The notes under the pieces were generated by a model. The model was not told where the DNA came from. It was given only the letters and a program-made list of their open reading frames with translations, and searched no databases. A DNA stretch of 64,000 bases from Micractinium sp. NFX-FRZ (taxonomy: Eukaryota > Chlorophyta > Trebouxiophyceae > Chlorellales > Chlorellaceae), in assembly GCA_029339195.1 (NCBI GenBank), contig JAPTJF010000022.1, positions 62,001-126,000 of the forward strand, read 5' to 3'. The first letter of the stretch is position 1; the number at the start of each line of letters is the position of its first letter. The translations under genes were made by a program, and so were the position numbers. Below are positions 21,808 to 33,299 of the stretch, one piece after another.

Positions 21808-22393
21808 GGCAGGCGCTTGCACGCTCTCAGAGGGCATGCGCTGATGCCACCGCAGCCAAGGCTGGCGCTGCCCAGCGCAGGCTGGACCAGGACCCGCAGG
21901 TCGGTTCTGGTGGCTACCATGTACTTCCTGATTGGACGGCTAGAGCACGCCATGTCCCCCACTTCTTCTTCGCAACCCAACACTTCTTTATGACCGTGGA
22001 CTGATTTCTCCCTGAATAGAAAAGCAACTGACACTGATTGAGCTGTCAATTCATTTTTGAGGGCACCACCGGGAGCTGTGCAGCTATAAAGTGTGCACGA
22101 GGGAAGCCAGTTGAGCACTCGCAGCAGCCCTGCTCATGCATGCATCAGATTGTGCCAGCTGGGGGCCTGCCAGCTGGGAGCCTGCCACAGTCAGCCACCT
22201 GCCTGCGCTGCACCTTCCAGGCGATCAGGTGCATGTTGTTACAGGGGAATGAAATGCGGCAGACACGTACAGGGGGAAGCCTATCTACAGCTGAAGGGGG
22301 GCACTGGGGGCGACAGGCCGGCACAGAACAGGCAGGAAGTCAAGCGGGCACCTGCCCGCCCGTGTTGCTGCTGCGCCCACCCATCCGCAACCC
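21808..22393. other. Convergent spacer between partner B and UFD1
   Basis: 3' flanks of both genes. TTACA at 22239-22243 would be a minus-strand TGTAA signal about 150 bases past the UFD1 stop. A GCTATAAAG at 22080 resembles a TATA box but no plus-strand gene follows. Short direct repeat of GCCAGCTGGG near 22156-22180. Confidence 0.4.
22239..22243 (-). terminator. Putative TGTAA poly(A) signal of UFD1
   Basis: TTACA on the plus strand, about 150 bases downstream of the UFD1 stop on the minus strand. Confidence 0.35.
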
Positions 22394-24897
22394 TCAGCCC
22401 TTGAGGGTGTAGCCCTTGCCACCAAATGCCTTGAACTTGGGCTCCTCCTCCTTGCCCTCCTCCTCCTTCTTCTTCTCAGGCGCAGTGGGCGGCCTGCCCG
22501 CGTTGCTGCCGCCCGCCACCCCGCCCGCCTTCTCTGCAAGCTTTGCCTGCAGCCGGTTGCCCCCAAACACCTTGCCCGGCCGCTTGGGCGCCGACCCTGC
22601 GGCGCTGCCCTCGCCGCCGCCTGCGGCGCTGCCCACGCTGCCTGCTGCGGAGGCTGGGCCGCTGGCGCTGCCGCTTGGCCGGCCGCTGCCGGGCAGCGGG
22701 ATGGCAATGGGCCGGGACTCGCTGACCGCCTTGCCATCCAGCCGCCGCCCTGCGCCTGCAAATGCCAGGAACTTTGGTTCCTCTGGCTCAGCTGGCTCGG
22801 CAGCCGCCGCTGCCGCCGCGCCGCCGCTGCCGCCCGCCGCGACTGCTGCTGCGCCGGGCCCGTCGGCTGCCATGGGTGCTGGCGGCTGCCTCACCGGCTC
22901 GACATAGTCCAGGGGCGGCGCAAAGTCGACCTGCAGGCGGGAGGGGGTGCACGCGGCGTGTGTGTGAATGCAGGAGTGTAAGAGTGGGCGACCAGATTGT
23001 GTGTGGGTGCAAGTCCAGGGGAGGCGCAACGTGCGGCCTGCAGTTGCACGAGGACCTGTCACCTGTGTGCGCCGAGGTGGGGTCGCACGGCGAAACTATG
23101 AACAACAGCGCAGGCCAGCCAGCACCGTACGCTCGCAGGCCCGCTCCAGCCCACGCCCTCGGCCCCCACCCATAAGCCAGCACCCCCGGGAGCCTTGTCA
23201 CCCTCACATTGCAGTCTGTCTCGATGACCGAGATGGCTGCCCCGGGCTTGGCCTCGATGATGTCGATGAAATACTTTTTGTTGTTGTAGTTGATGGGGAT
23301 GGTGTCGCCCACTGCAGGGGGGGAGGAGGAGTGAGCAAGTTTGAAACATGCTACGGTGCTGTGCACAGGGAGTGAGTAGCTATGTATGAGTACAGATGTG
23401 TGACGGAGAGAGGTGCCCTCCTTGCCTGGGAAGGGAGAAGTGGGCAGACAAGATGGTGGGTGGATGTGCTTGTACCACGGCGTGTGTGCTTGTACCACAG
23501 CCGGGCCTGGGTATGCACACCCTGCCCCCTCTGAAGCACTTGCTGCGCCCCATCCTCTCCTCCACGGCTGCATCTCCACCCCCACCCACTCCACCCTGCA
23601 CCCGGCGGCACGCTTTCCCACATCCTGCTGGCTGCCTATAAGCCCCTCGGGCCCCGCCCGGGAGGGAGCCCCTCCCCCCTGCATCCCTCTCCATCTGCGC
23701 ACGCACCCGGGAGGCACAAGAAGCCGCACAGCAGCTGGGTGTCTTGCACCGCTCCTCCGCCCCCGCCCTCTGCACCCTATCTGCACCCAGAGATCTTGCA
23801 CCCCCCGCCCCCGCCCTGCCCACCCGTGAGGCACGAGAAGTTGCGCAGCGTGGTCTCCAGCACGGCACGCGGGTTGGAGATGTCCAAAAAGTCGGTGGAG
23901 TGCGGCTGCAGCTTCACAAAGGTGCCCTTGGGCAGGGTGGCGGAGCGCAGCGCCACCACGTCGCCCTCCTGCAACAGCAGGTTCTCCATCATCTGCAGGG
24001 GTGGGGGGTGGGGTGGAGCGGGCCTGGATAAGCAATGCGCTTGACAGCGCGGCCGACAGCGGGCAGGGGGCGGTGAGGGCAAGGCAGGATGTTCTCAAAT
24101 GTGCAGGTGCTCCTAGCACCTTGTGCTCAAGCTCTTTCCCCGCCACCATGTGCCCGCCTGCCCGCCCAACATCCCTCACGCATGCCCACACCTGGGCAGC
24201 GCATGCAAGCACGCCCGCCACATAACCTACCGCAACCCGCCGGGACGCATCCCCCGCCCTCTTCCCTACCCACCCACGCCCCTCTCGTTCTCCCCCACCC
24301 GCCCACCCACCCAGTACGGCATGTACACCATCCCCTCGTCGGCAATGAACTCCAGCACGCCGCAGTGAGTGGTGCGCCCGTCACGCCGGTTCTCCACCTG
24401 GAACAGCATGGGGTAGTCGATGTGCAGCTGGGCTGCAGGGAGGGGGAGAAGCAGGGGATGGGATGGGCAGTGAGGCAGCGGAGGAAGAGTGAATTATTGC
24501 ACTCTGCCCACAGGTAAGGGGCAGGGGTGGGGGGAGGGGTGGGCCAGGCACGCACTCTGAACGCTCAGCATGGCAGGGAACGTACCGGGCTTGCTCTACC
24601 GCCGCTGTCTACAGCAGAAACCGGGCCACCTAGATCACTCCTCCCCACCCACCCAGCACCTCGGGGGCCCCAGCCTCCCCACCCAGCCCGGCCAGCCCGC
24701 CAGGCACGCCCCACCCCTGCTACGCACGCACCCAGGCGGTCCAGCGCCGAGGGTGGCAGGAAGATCTTGTCCCCCCGCTCCGCCTCCGCCTTGTCCAGGA
24801 AAGAGACCGGGTAGCAGCGGTAGCTGGCCTCAAAGCGGCCGCCGCCGCCTCCGCCAGGGAAGCCGCCTGGGTAACCCCCAAACATGCCGCCAAACAT
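22394..24897 (-). CDS. UFD1: Ubiquitin fusion degradation protein UFD1
   Basis: Partner of NPL4 and the AAA ATPase CDC48/p97, which pulls ubiquitylated proteins from membranes and complexes for the proteasome (ERAD). Five exons in phase: 24897-24732, 24432-24311, 23992-23824, 23311-23208 and 22930-22394, giving 365 residues. The N-terminal double-psi barrel region is strongly conserved: [132 protein letters not shown]. The C-terminal part is Ala/Gly-rich with two similar motifs ([34 protein letters not shown]) typical of the CDC48/NPL4-binding tail. It diverges from ERH. Intron 3 holds a tandem copy of the exon 3 end. Confidence 0.95.
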
Positions 24898-25468
24898 GGT
24901 GGTGGGTGCTGCTTCTCCTGCCTCTGCTGCCAATAGCTCGCAATTACAGTGTGCTGGTTGTTCACTACTGCAACATGGGGACCAAGGGCTGAAAAGTGGA
25001 GTGTAGCGGCAGGCAGAAGGCAGGCGGAAGCGGCAAGCGGCGGGCGGGCGGGGCAGTGGCGGTGGCAGGCACAGGTAGCAGCTCGGCGAGCTCAGCGGCT
25101 TCCTGGACCGCAGAAACATCCGGATGCTGAGATCACCCGCTAACCAACCCCTGCACGCGGCGCGGAGGGGAGCAGGCGCACCGAAGTGAGGGCGCGGGAG
25201 GGAAGACTCGGAGGCTGACTGACCACAGAAACGGACTGATGGGCGCAAATGGGTCGAGGTTGGACCTGAGCAACACTGTGGGCGGCATGGGACGCAATAG
25301 AAAGGTGGTCATTCCAGTGCCCTCCTTCTGCTGCGTTTCCTCGGGTCAGCTACTCGAGCGCTGTGTTCCTCTCAATACTGTACGTCGATCCACGCCCTCC
25401 GACACCCCGCCCGGCACCGCCAGCGCTCTTGCAAGACTTGGGGAGGCCTGCAGGCCGCGATCGGCAGC
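24898..25468. promoter_or_regulatory. Divergent promoter region UFD1/ERH
   Basis: Separates the start codons of UFD1 (-) and ERH (+), so it carries both promoters and leaders. No TATA box is obvious. A GC-rich repeat of GGCAGGCNGAAG units lies at about 25006-25050. Confidence 0.45.
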
Positions 25469-27153
25469 ATGGTGCGCTCCAGCAGCGTCCCAGAGAGCGC
25501 ACGGAGCGCCGTTACGCAGCCGCACGGCCGTGCGCCCCTCCCGCTTCTGCCGCCGCTGCTGCCGCCGCTGCTGCCGCCGGGCCTGCGGGGTGCCCGCCGC
25601 GTGCGGACCACCGCCCGCCTCCCGCACGTCAGTTTACACACCCTTCTTTTATATTGGGTCTCAAGTTGCATGTGTATCCCTGGGTGTCGCATGTGTGCAG
25701 GAGAAGCACACGATTGTGTTGATGCAGGTCACGCCCAACAAGGGGAGCCGCACGTTCAAGGACTACGACGGGGTGGACAAGGCAATTGACGGTGGGCGGG
25801 GTTAGGGTGGGCATCCTGGTGGTGATGACACATTGTGTGCTGGAAGCACAGACCGAATAAGGGACGATGGTATGGGAACGGCTGTCTGGCTTTGTTGTGT
25901 GCAAGTGGGAGGCTCGGGGCCCCCAGCTGGGGTTGTGTTGGCCAGCGTCGGCGGCAGAGCGACTGTGGCCTGTCGTGTGTTGCACTGTCCCCTAGCTGCA
26001 CGTGGCTCCCATTCCGCCCCGCTGGCTGCCCTGTCTGTCTTGCACCTCATGCACCCTCTGCACAGCTGAGGCCCTGCCCCTGCTTGCCGCTGGCGCTCCC
26101 TCCTACCTGCAGGCATCTGCGCAGAGTTTGAGCGGCGGTTGCGAGAGCTGAACCCGCAGCTGCGCAGCATCACGTGCGTGTGGCGCCGTAGCAGCCAAGC
26201 CAGCCCGCCAGCTGTCCTGCAGAGCGGAGGCAGCAGCGCCAGCTGTGCACTGTGTGCTGCAGGCAGGATTGGTTGAAGACGGCTTCGGCTAGCAGTGCCG
26301 CTGTGCTCAGCCTGCTGTGCTGCATTTGCGCCGCTGTGCTGAGCCTGCTGCGCTGCCTGTGCTGCACTTGCCACAACTCCCACTTGCGTGGGGTGCTGAG
26401 CATGCTCGGTGTGCTGTGCCATGCTGTGCAGGTATGACATTGGCGATCTGTACTCCTGGATCGACAACATGCCAGACCTCAGGTGGGGCCCCATCCAAAA
26501 AATAAATCCTGCCCGGCCTGCCCCGACTTTTCCCCCTCGACTGCCCTGCCTCGCTTTTGCCTTCCTGGCTGCCTGCCCGCCCTGTTCTGCCCACATGCCC
26601 AACCTCAGGTGGCGCATCTCTGTGTCTTGCCCTCTCGTACTGCCCAGTCGCTGCTTGCCTGCCCTGCACACAGGGCGCTGCTTGCCTGCCCTGCATACGT
26701 GCCCAGTTTTGAATGGGCCGCTGCCTGCCTGACCTGCCCAGGTCTTGCCTAGCTCCTCCCACGCCGTGCTGTGCCTGCCGTGCTGTGCCTGCTACAGCTG
26801 CTCCTTCCTGCCTGTCGGCCTTGGTGGCTGCTGCTGCGCTTCTGTTGTGGACCCCGCTGGGGCATAAGTTGGCAAGGCGGCCCTTTGGCTGGAGCGTGCA
26901 CACCAGGCTGTGCCCTTGGCACGCATGCGCCAGCCCGGTGTGGGGCTCCCGCCGCAGTTCGTGCAAGCGTGCACCAACCCAATGCCCCCAATGGGCTGCG
27001 CCAACCCTGCCACCCATCGCCTGCCCCACACCCCGCCCCCGCAGTGCGCTGGTGTTTGAGCAGCAGGTGCAGGCATATGTGCCGTGCGGAAAGGAGTGGA
27101 TCAAGAAGAAAGCGTTCACGCACCTGCGGCGCATGGCGGACCAGGGGCGGTGA
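25469..27153 (+). CDS. ERH: Enhancer of rudimentary homolog ERH
   Basis: Small conserved nuclear protein that acts as a dimeric adaptor in mRNA processing and decay. Five exons in phase: 25469-25471 (only the ATG), 25701-25791, 26113-26173, 26432-26482 and 27045-27153, giving exactly 104 residues, the same as human ERH. Conserved stretches: MEKHTIVLMQVTPNKGSRTF, DYDGVDKAIDGICAEFERRL, ELNPQLRSITYDIGDLYSWI, DNMPDLSALVFEQQVQAYVP, and the C-terminal KEWIKKKAFTHLRRMADQGR. The one-codon first exon is chosen because GAGAAGCACACG follows a TGTGTGCAG acceptor directly, and ATG|GTGCGC is the only upstream start that splices in phase. It gives the expected family N-terminus. Intron 4 holds a copy of the exon 4 end and donor. 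Confidence 0.93.
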
Positions 27154-27686
27154 AGCATGTCAGGGGCAGTTGGCTGCCACCGTTGCTTGGCATGCCCCGT
27201 GCCAGTGGCTGCTCTCCTGAAGGCATGCTCACCCTCTTTCTCTCCCCTTGCATTCCTGGTCAGCAGGTCTGAACCGATCTCAATCTTTGATGGGGCACCT
27301 CATTACCTCTTTGCTGCTGCCCGCCCCGCTCCTTACTTTCGCCTCTCTATGCTGCCCTCTCTTCCGCTCGTCCCACCACCCTCCCCCAACCAACTGACGA
27401 TAACATCCACCTCCTGCTCGCCATTCAAACGGTACATGGTAACACGCAAAATCCTGCCATCAGAGTGGATCGTGCTTTGCATGCTGTGCATGCAAGCAGG
27501 AAGATTGGGGCAAGGCGGGGAGGATTGGGGAGGTGTCAGACCTCCGATCTGACATGCACAAAGGGTACGGGCTAGAAGCACACTGAAGACCAGAGGGAAT
27601 TGTGACCTGGAATAGCGCCAGACCGAAGCTGCGTCTAAGCTTAACGGTGGGGCAAGCATCATTGCTGGGAGGGAAGCAACATGGCA
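27154..27686. other. Convergent spacer ERH/MYND gene
   Basis: 3' flanks of two convergent genes, pyrimidine-rich between 27230 and 27420. No gene or clear TGTAA signal seen. Confidence 0.4.
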
Positions 27687-29195
27687 TCAGCCGCCGGCCC
27701 CGCCGGCGCCCAGCTGGCGGCACACCAGCGCGTGCCGCCCCTTCCAGTCCTGCCTCTGGCAGGCAGCACTGCAGTAGCGCACCGCGCCGCTGCACGCGCC
27801 GCCGCACCGCTTCAGCCTGCCCTCCTCCTGCCACCCCGGGCAGCGCAGGTTGCAGCAGGTGGTAAGCAGGCTGCCGCCGTAGGTGGCCGCCACGGCGTGA
27901 GCCACTGCTGCCCGCTCAGCCCGCTGCTGCTCTGCTGTGGGCGGTGGTGTGGGCAGTGCAGCCACCAGGGCTGCGGCGCTGGGCAGCAGTGAGCGGCTGG
28001 CCGCCAGCAGGCGCGCAGCAGGGCTGCCGCTGCTGCTGCTTCTGGACGCTGCCTGGGAGGCCAGCAGCTGGGCATGCAGCTCGGCAGCAGCAGCCTCTGC
28101 CTCCGGGATGACCTGCTCAACACCTGCTCTGCCTGCCTGCTCAGGGGTGGCCCCTGTCACTACAATGCCCTCTGCACGGCTCAGCAGCGCCTCCAGCAGG
28201 GCAGTCAGCTGCTGCAGCAGGAGATCAACCTGCATGAAATGAAATGCTTACTTGGGAAGTAAGTAACCTTTCTGCACATATGCGACGGGGTAGGGTAGAC
28301 CTGTTGCTGCCCCAGCAGCAGCGGGATTGTGAAACAAGTTGCTTCTTCTGTGCATGGCTCACCTGCTTGGGTTCGCCATCAGCACTGCTGCTGATGTGGT
28401 CCAACAGCAGGCCCAGCGGCGCGGGGCGGCCCAGTAAGGCGTCCTGCAGGGGGCGCTGCTCGCATGCGAGCTCCAGTACACCTCCCAGGCTTGCGGAGGG
28501 CACATTCACCTGCCCAGCGTGCAGCTCCTGCAAGCAAGGCACAGAAGAGGCAGGAGGCGTGCATGCTGTAACCGCAATTGCCGCTGAACCGACTGCTTTG
28601 GCTGCTCGGCTTGCAGCAACATGGCGCAGGCAGCTCCTCCTCCGCACCTGCATCCATTCCTCCACCGCTGACGCCAGCAGGCGGACCAGCAGGGGCGCAG
28701 CAGGTGACTGCAGGCCACACCGCTGCCCCGCATACAGTGTGACTGTGCTCAGCAATGAAATGCTGCAGCCATCCAGGTGTGCAGGCTGGGCAGCTTGGGG
28801 GAGCGCTGCTAGCACCTCCACATGCGTTGCTGCCAGCACCAGCTCCTGGGCCTCGACAACACTGCACGAACGTAGGGGAGGTGAGGTGAAACCACAATAT
28901 CACATGGGGGGCAACCAACAGACAAAAACATGCACAGCTTCCAAAAGCAGGGCTGAAGCAAAGTCTCGCACGCACCTGCTGGGCGGCTGCGAAGCAAGCG
29001 CCACCAGTGCCAGGTTGCAGCCTCCCTGAAGGCAGCGACTGAGCTCTGGCAACTCTTCCCGCATGGCTGCGATCCCTGCTGGGCTTGCTGCATTGCTGGT
29101 TGGCTGAGACAGGAAGTGCGCCAGCTGGCAGAGCCGGCGGTGCAGCTGCAGCAGGGTGAGGGAGGCCTGGGCTACGCTGGCGCTGCTGCTGCGAC

Positions 29196-29228
<33 letters not shown>

Positions 29229-31308
29229 CCAGGTCAGCCAGCTGGGACACGTAGGCTTCTGCTGCCCCCAAGAAGGAAACCAGCCCCTGCAGTCCCCCCG
29301 GAATGACATATTCCTGAGAGCTGTAGCCATGCTGGAGCTCAACCAGCAGCGGCCACTGCAGCAAGTCTTCCCAGCACACTGCAGCCCAGGTAGCCAGCTG
29401 GTCGGGGCTCGAGAGCACAGCTCCCTGCAAGCCCTCATACAGGCCCCAGCTGGCAGCTGACAACCCCTGCACTATAAGGTGTCGCTCCTCAGCCGACGGA
29501 TCTGCCAGCTGCCGCAGCATGGCCCCAATCTGCGAGAACTGGGCTGCGGCCGCCCAGGCAGCTGGGCTGGGGGGCGGCTCCCGCCAGCCTGCAGGGATGC
29601 CCAGCCCTTCTGGCCGCGGCGAAGACCACAAATCATCTGCTGTGGGCGAGAACAGCACACCCAGCAGCCTGGCAAGCTGGGCGTACGCTTCGACAAAATG
29701 ATGTGGCTCCACGCCAGCTGGGCAGGTGCGCGGCAGCGCCAGGATTGCAGCACGGACCACCTCCGCAGCTTGCAGCTCCATGTTGCCAATGCTGCCACCG
29801 CTGGCGAGGCCGTGGAGCAGGTGTGGGCGGCACCGTGTCTCGCCCAGCAGCATCGCCAGCGCGTTGGAAGCCCTTAGCACGGTGTTCCAAGTGCGCTTCT
29901 TTAGTCTGTTGGGTTGCGGTTCATTGCGAGCACCGCCGACGTGCTCCGCACCGGCTTGCACCGCACGTAGTAGCACCTGCCGGATGGCGGCGCTGCTGGC
30001 ACTGTCTGAGAACACCAGACGCTGCAGCTGGTTGCACCTGCCAAAACCGCGGTCCAGCAGCATGGAGCACGTGTAGGAGAAGAGACTGAGGTTGTCCAGC
30101 TCTCGGTCTGCAGCCGTGCATGAGGAGACGCACATGTACGCACATGGAAGCACTGAGTACTCGGGGGTGAATGTGGGCAAGCCCTCCTGTTGATCAATAT
30201 GAAAGCATGCTGCGCAGCACACGTGCAACATCTTGCACACACAACTAAAGACGCCGATGCGTCACTAGCAGCAGCGGTGGCAGCAGGATCACCTGGGGAC
30301 TCGTCAAGCGGCAGGGCGCCGGACGGCAGGGCGGGCGAGCACAGCACCCGTGCCACGGTGCTGAGGAAGCGGTGCAGCAGCGGGGGCGGGGCGATGTCCC
30401 TGAAGAAAGTTTTCGCCCCTCCTGTCGTGCAGGCTGGCCCCATGAACTGGCCGAAACCGTCAAGCAGCTCCGTTGCAAAGAGCTTTGCATCTACCGCGCG
30501 CGCGTTGCGTGGTGGGGTGCACTTGCTGCATGTGAGCAGGCGTCGCCCAGCCCACTGTGCTGCAGCTGCTGCCTCCAGCGCCAGACACCCGCATCCCAGC
30601 ACCAGCTTTGCTGCACGAGCCGCTTTGACTGACAGCTGGCGATCCTCTGCATGGGCATTTACAAGGCGCCCAATGGCCATCGCTGCAATTGCTGCTGCCT
30701 CAACCCATGGCACGAGGTGACCGGCTGCCGGGCTGCCGGCTGCCGGCTGCTGCAGTGCGGGCTCCAGCCGCCGTGCCAGAGCCTCCATCCGCCCCGCCAC
30801 CACCACAACGTCCCTGCAAAACAAGCCACACAAGTGTTGTGTGCCACCGTGAGGCTCAGCCCCAAGTGGCAGTGCAGCAATCATTCAAGCGGCCGGCGCT
30901 GTTCGCACTCCGTACAGCTGTGCTGGGTCGGCTGTACGGCTGGGTCGGCTGTACGCTGTGCTGGGTTGGCTCGCCGCCCAGTTTTGGTCGCAGCAGCTGT
31001 GCTCTGCATTGCAAGCAGACCCGGGGCACGGGCGTCCACCGTCCCGCATACCCATCTCACAAGTACACTAGTGCTGATGTCTCGTTGGACAACAAAGAAC
31101 CCTACCCCCACCCTTTCACAGCTTGCCTGCCCAGTGTCGCTGTGCACCGCGGGTCTGAATCCGATAGGGCGCTGGCATTTTGTAGGAGGCCGTCGGTGAG
31201 CAGGTAGAAAGGGCAAGCGCAATGTTGGGCCTGGGCCGCGGTGATGGTTGGCAGGTGGGCAGCCAGCTCCCGCAACTGGCGCCGCACCTCCTCCACTGTC
31301 ACTGCCAT
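27687..31308 (-). CDS. Large MYND zinc-finger protein
   Basis: A protein of roughly 930 residues with a C-terminal MYND finger, CNLRC-x10-CGGAC-x5-YCSAACQ-x9-H-x3-C, a zinc-binding protein-interaction module. Six exons: 31308 to about 31107, 30813-30293, 30107-28976, then about 28863-28655, about 28528-28362 and about 28230-27687. The start MAVTVEEVRRQLRELAAHLP is preferred over an upstream in-frame ATG at 31647, because sequence before 31308 is low complexity. The middle is a long alpha-helical, Leu/Ala-rich region without a known fold, containing a pure serine run (SSSSSSSSSS at about 29205). This layout (long unknown N-terminal part plus terminal MYND) is common in green algae, from general knowledge. 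Function unknown. A broken relative of the last exon lies at 49449-49700. Confidence 0.72.
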
Positions 31309-31694
31309 GGCTGGGGCTGGACGGGCCTTGGATGCGTTTGCTGTACGTCTGGTCGGCTGGCGGAATGCGCAGGTGCTGCTCTGCCTGCCTCCTGCTGCTG
31401 TGCGGCAGTGGGGGCACCCCGCCCTTGGCGGCGCAGCGGCTGTCGGCTGCAGCGGCTGCTGCTGGAGGCCTGCTACTGCAGCTCCGCACCACCCAATGTC
31501 CCTGCTGGTGCGCCTGGCGTCGCTGCAAGACGCAACGACACGTCCTCGGGAGGGAGGTGGGGGAAGTCCGAAGTCGGTGAGGGCGCAGACCCAAGCTGTG
31601 AGACGGAACTTAGCTAGCACACGGCAGCCATCCAGGCAGGAAGCCACCCAGCGGCCATTCTTTCCTCAACTTTTTCTGACCATCCTTCTGTCAG

Positions 31695-32268
31695 CGTGCA
31701 ACATCATGGCCACGCACCGTCCTTGCCCGAGGTTGGGAATGCGAAGGCAGTAGCTCAGACCGGTGAGTGCCGGCAGTGGCAGTGGCGGCGGCCACCGGCG
31801 GCTGCAACGGCTGTGTGGCTGCACGAGGTTGTGCACCGCCACCCAACGCTCTAGCTCCCAGACAGGCTGGTCAGCCGTGCCCCTCTGCAACCAAGCTGTG
31901 CGCTCAAACTGTTGGCGGCGAACAGCGCAGGCACACGAAGAGGATGGCTGAGCAAAAAGAGTGTGATGTCATGCCCCCCGCTGCCGGCGCACAGCTGGCC
32001 CCTCCAAAAACCTTCGCCACATTTGGAGGTGGATTTTGTCAGGTGTGCTGGTCGCTGAGTGGATCACCTGTCTGGGAGCGCCCACGCTGTCTGGGAGCAG
32101 GGGTGCTGGGTGGCAGTGCACTTCGGTGCGCAGCCGCCGCAGCCGCTGGTGGCCTCCGCCGCTGCATCTGCCGCCAGCCACACATGCCGGTCTGAGCTGC
32201 TGCTTTTGCTCTCCCGGCCAGGCATGACACCGTGCGTGGCAATGGTGTCGCATGCTGAACAAAGATAG
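31695..32268. repeat. Imperfect inverted repeat, arms about 170-200 bp
   Basis: Read on the minus strand, 31870-31695 matches the plus strand at about 32070-32268. Shared blocks in order: CTGTCTGGGAGC, GGGTGGC(A/G)GTGCAC, CAGCCG, GGTGGCC, CGGTCTGAGCT, then CCGTGCGTGGC(A/C)ATG and GCTGA. The arms face each other across about 200 bases. No transposase or target-site duplication was seen. Confidence 0.65.
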
Positions 32269-32321
32269 TGGAAGTGCTGAAGCACCGGGCGACAGCCCCC
32301 TAGCAGGTGATGGCCCTGCCC

Positions 32322-32328
32322 TATATAA
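32322..32328 (+). promoter_or_regulatory. Orphan TATA box
   Basis: TATATAA in a GC-rich context, the clearest TATA-like element in the window, lying about 970 bases before the OTU start codon. It could drive a leader exon of that gene or an unseen transcript. Confidence 0.3.
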
Positions 32329-33299
32329 GCCGCCCACTTTCCCTGCATCCGCACCCTCGCACCTTCTGTGCTTGCCGTTGCCAAGGCAGTGATTGGCTTC
32401 CCTTGTCATACTCACACCAGTGAACTGTGACCAGTCACCGGTGCCTGCTGCTGCCTGACGGCTGCCAGCTGGGAGAGGACCCCCCACAGACGCCGACTGT
32501 GGGCAGTAACACACCAACAGGACTGCGAGTGAGTTCCTAGCTGTCGTGGAACACCAGGGCCTGGGCACACAACCTGCCCGGCACCTTATTCTGTGCCACA
32601 CTGCACTATGCACAGCCGTGCACTATGCGCAGCGCGTTGTCAACCTGTTCCAGCAAGACACCGTGCCGCGCAGCTGACATTCTTTCAAGGATGAAAGACA
32701 CGCCTAACCCAAGTTGAGGCGCGTGAGGATGGTGCCGCGTGGGGCCTGTGCACTTCCCATCCTACCTCTTCCAGTCGAACCACCATATCACACCATCCGC
32801 ATGCGCTTTGCAACCGTGGCAGCCAACCTGCCTCCCACAGCCCACCTTGCGCCCACCGTTTGCAAATGGTCTTTGAAGTTGTCGTGCGCTCCTCGGTGAG
32901 TCCCAGACGCCGCTGGTCCATGAGGGATTGAAGTGAGTTCCCGCAATGTTTAGTTAAGATGGCCCTGAGCTGACCCGTACACGTGGAGCCAACCGTACGC
33001 TGCTGCCGCCAACAGCTACACGCGTGGCAAAGGGGGCCAGGAGCGGGGCACACGCCTTCTCATTCTTTCTGTTGAATTTAAGTTTACCACCTCAGACTTA
33101 ATAACTTCGCTCAGCGAAATAGGACATGCGCTGGCCAACGCTGCAGCGTGCTGCCACCACCATCTGCCGCTTTGCACGCTGGCGCGGCGGGCAGGTGCCG
33201 CCGCTTGCCACATGCATGCAGCTCCCTGTCGCAGCCTCCGACCGTGGTCCGACCGGTGCTCGCGTTCATTACTCCCTTTAACACAGCTGTTTGCCCAGC

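Larger units (their letters stand above)
31309..33299. other. Gene-poor region with inverted repeat
   Basis: About 2 kb between the divergent MYND gene and the OTU gene. It holds an imperfect inverted repeat (31695-31870 and 32070-32268) and a TATATAA box at 32322-32328 with no convincing gene behind it. Short open frames (for example 31943 and 32715 on +) show no family match or clear splice structure. Leader sequence of the OTU gene occupies the right end. Confidence 0.4.

Noticed and set aside
22788..24221. 477-codon minus-strand frame as one exon of UFD1
   Set aside because: It contains conserved UFD1 exon 4 plus clearly intronic sequence; splice sites at 23311 and 23208 give the correct protein.
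31943..32041. Short plus-strand exon starting MAEQKECDVMPP
   Set aside because: It ends at a GTGTGC that could be a donor, but no downstream exon continues in phase with any recognisable sequence.
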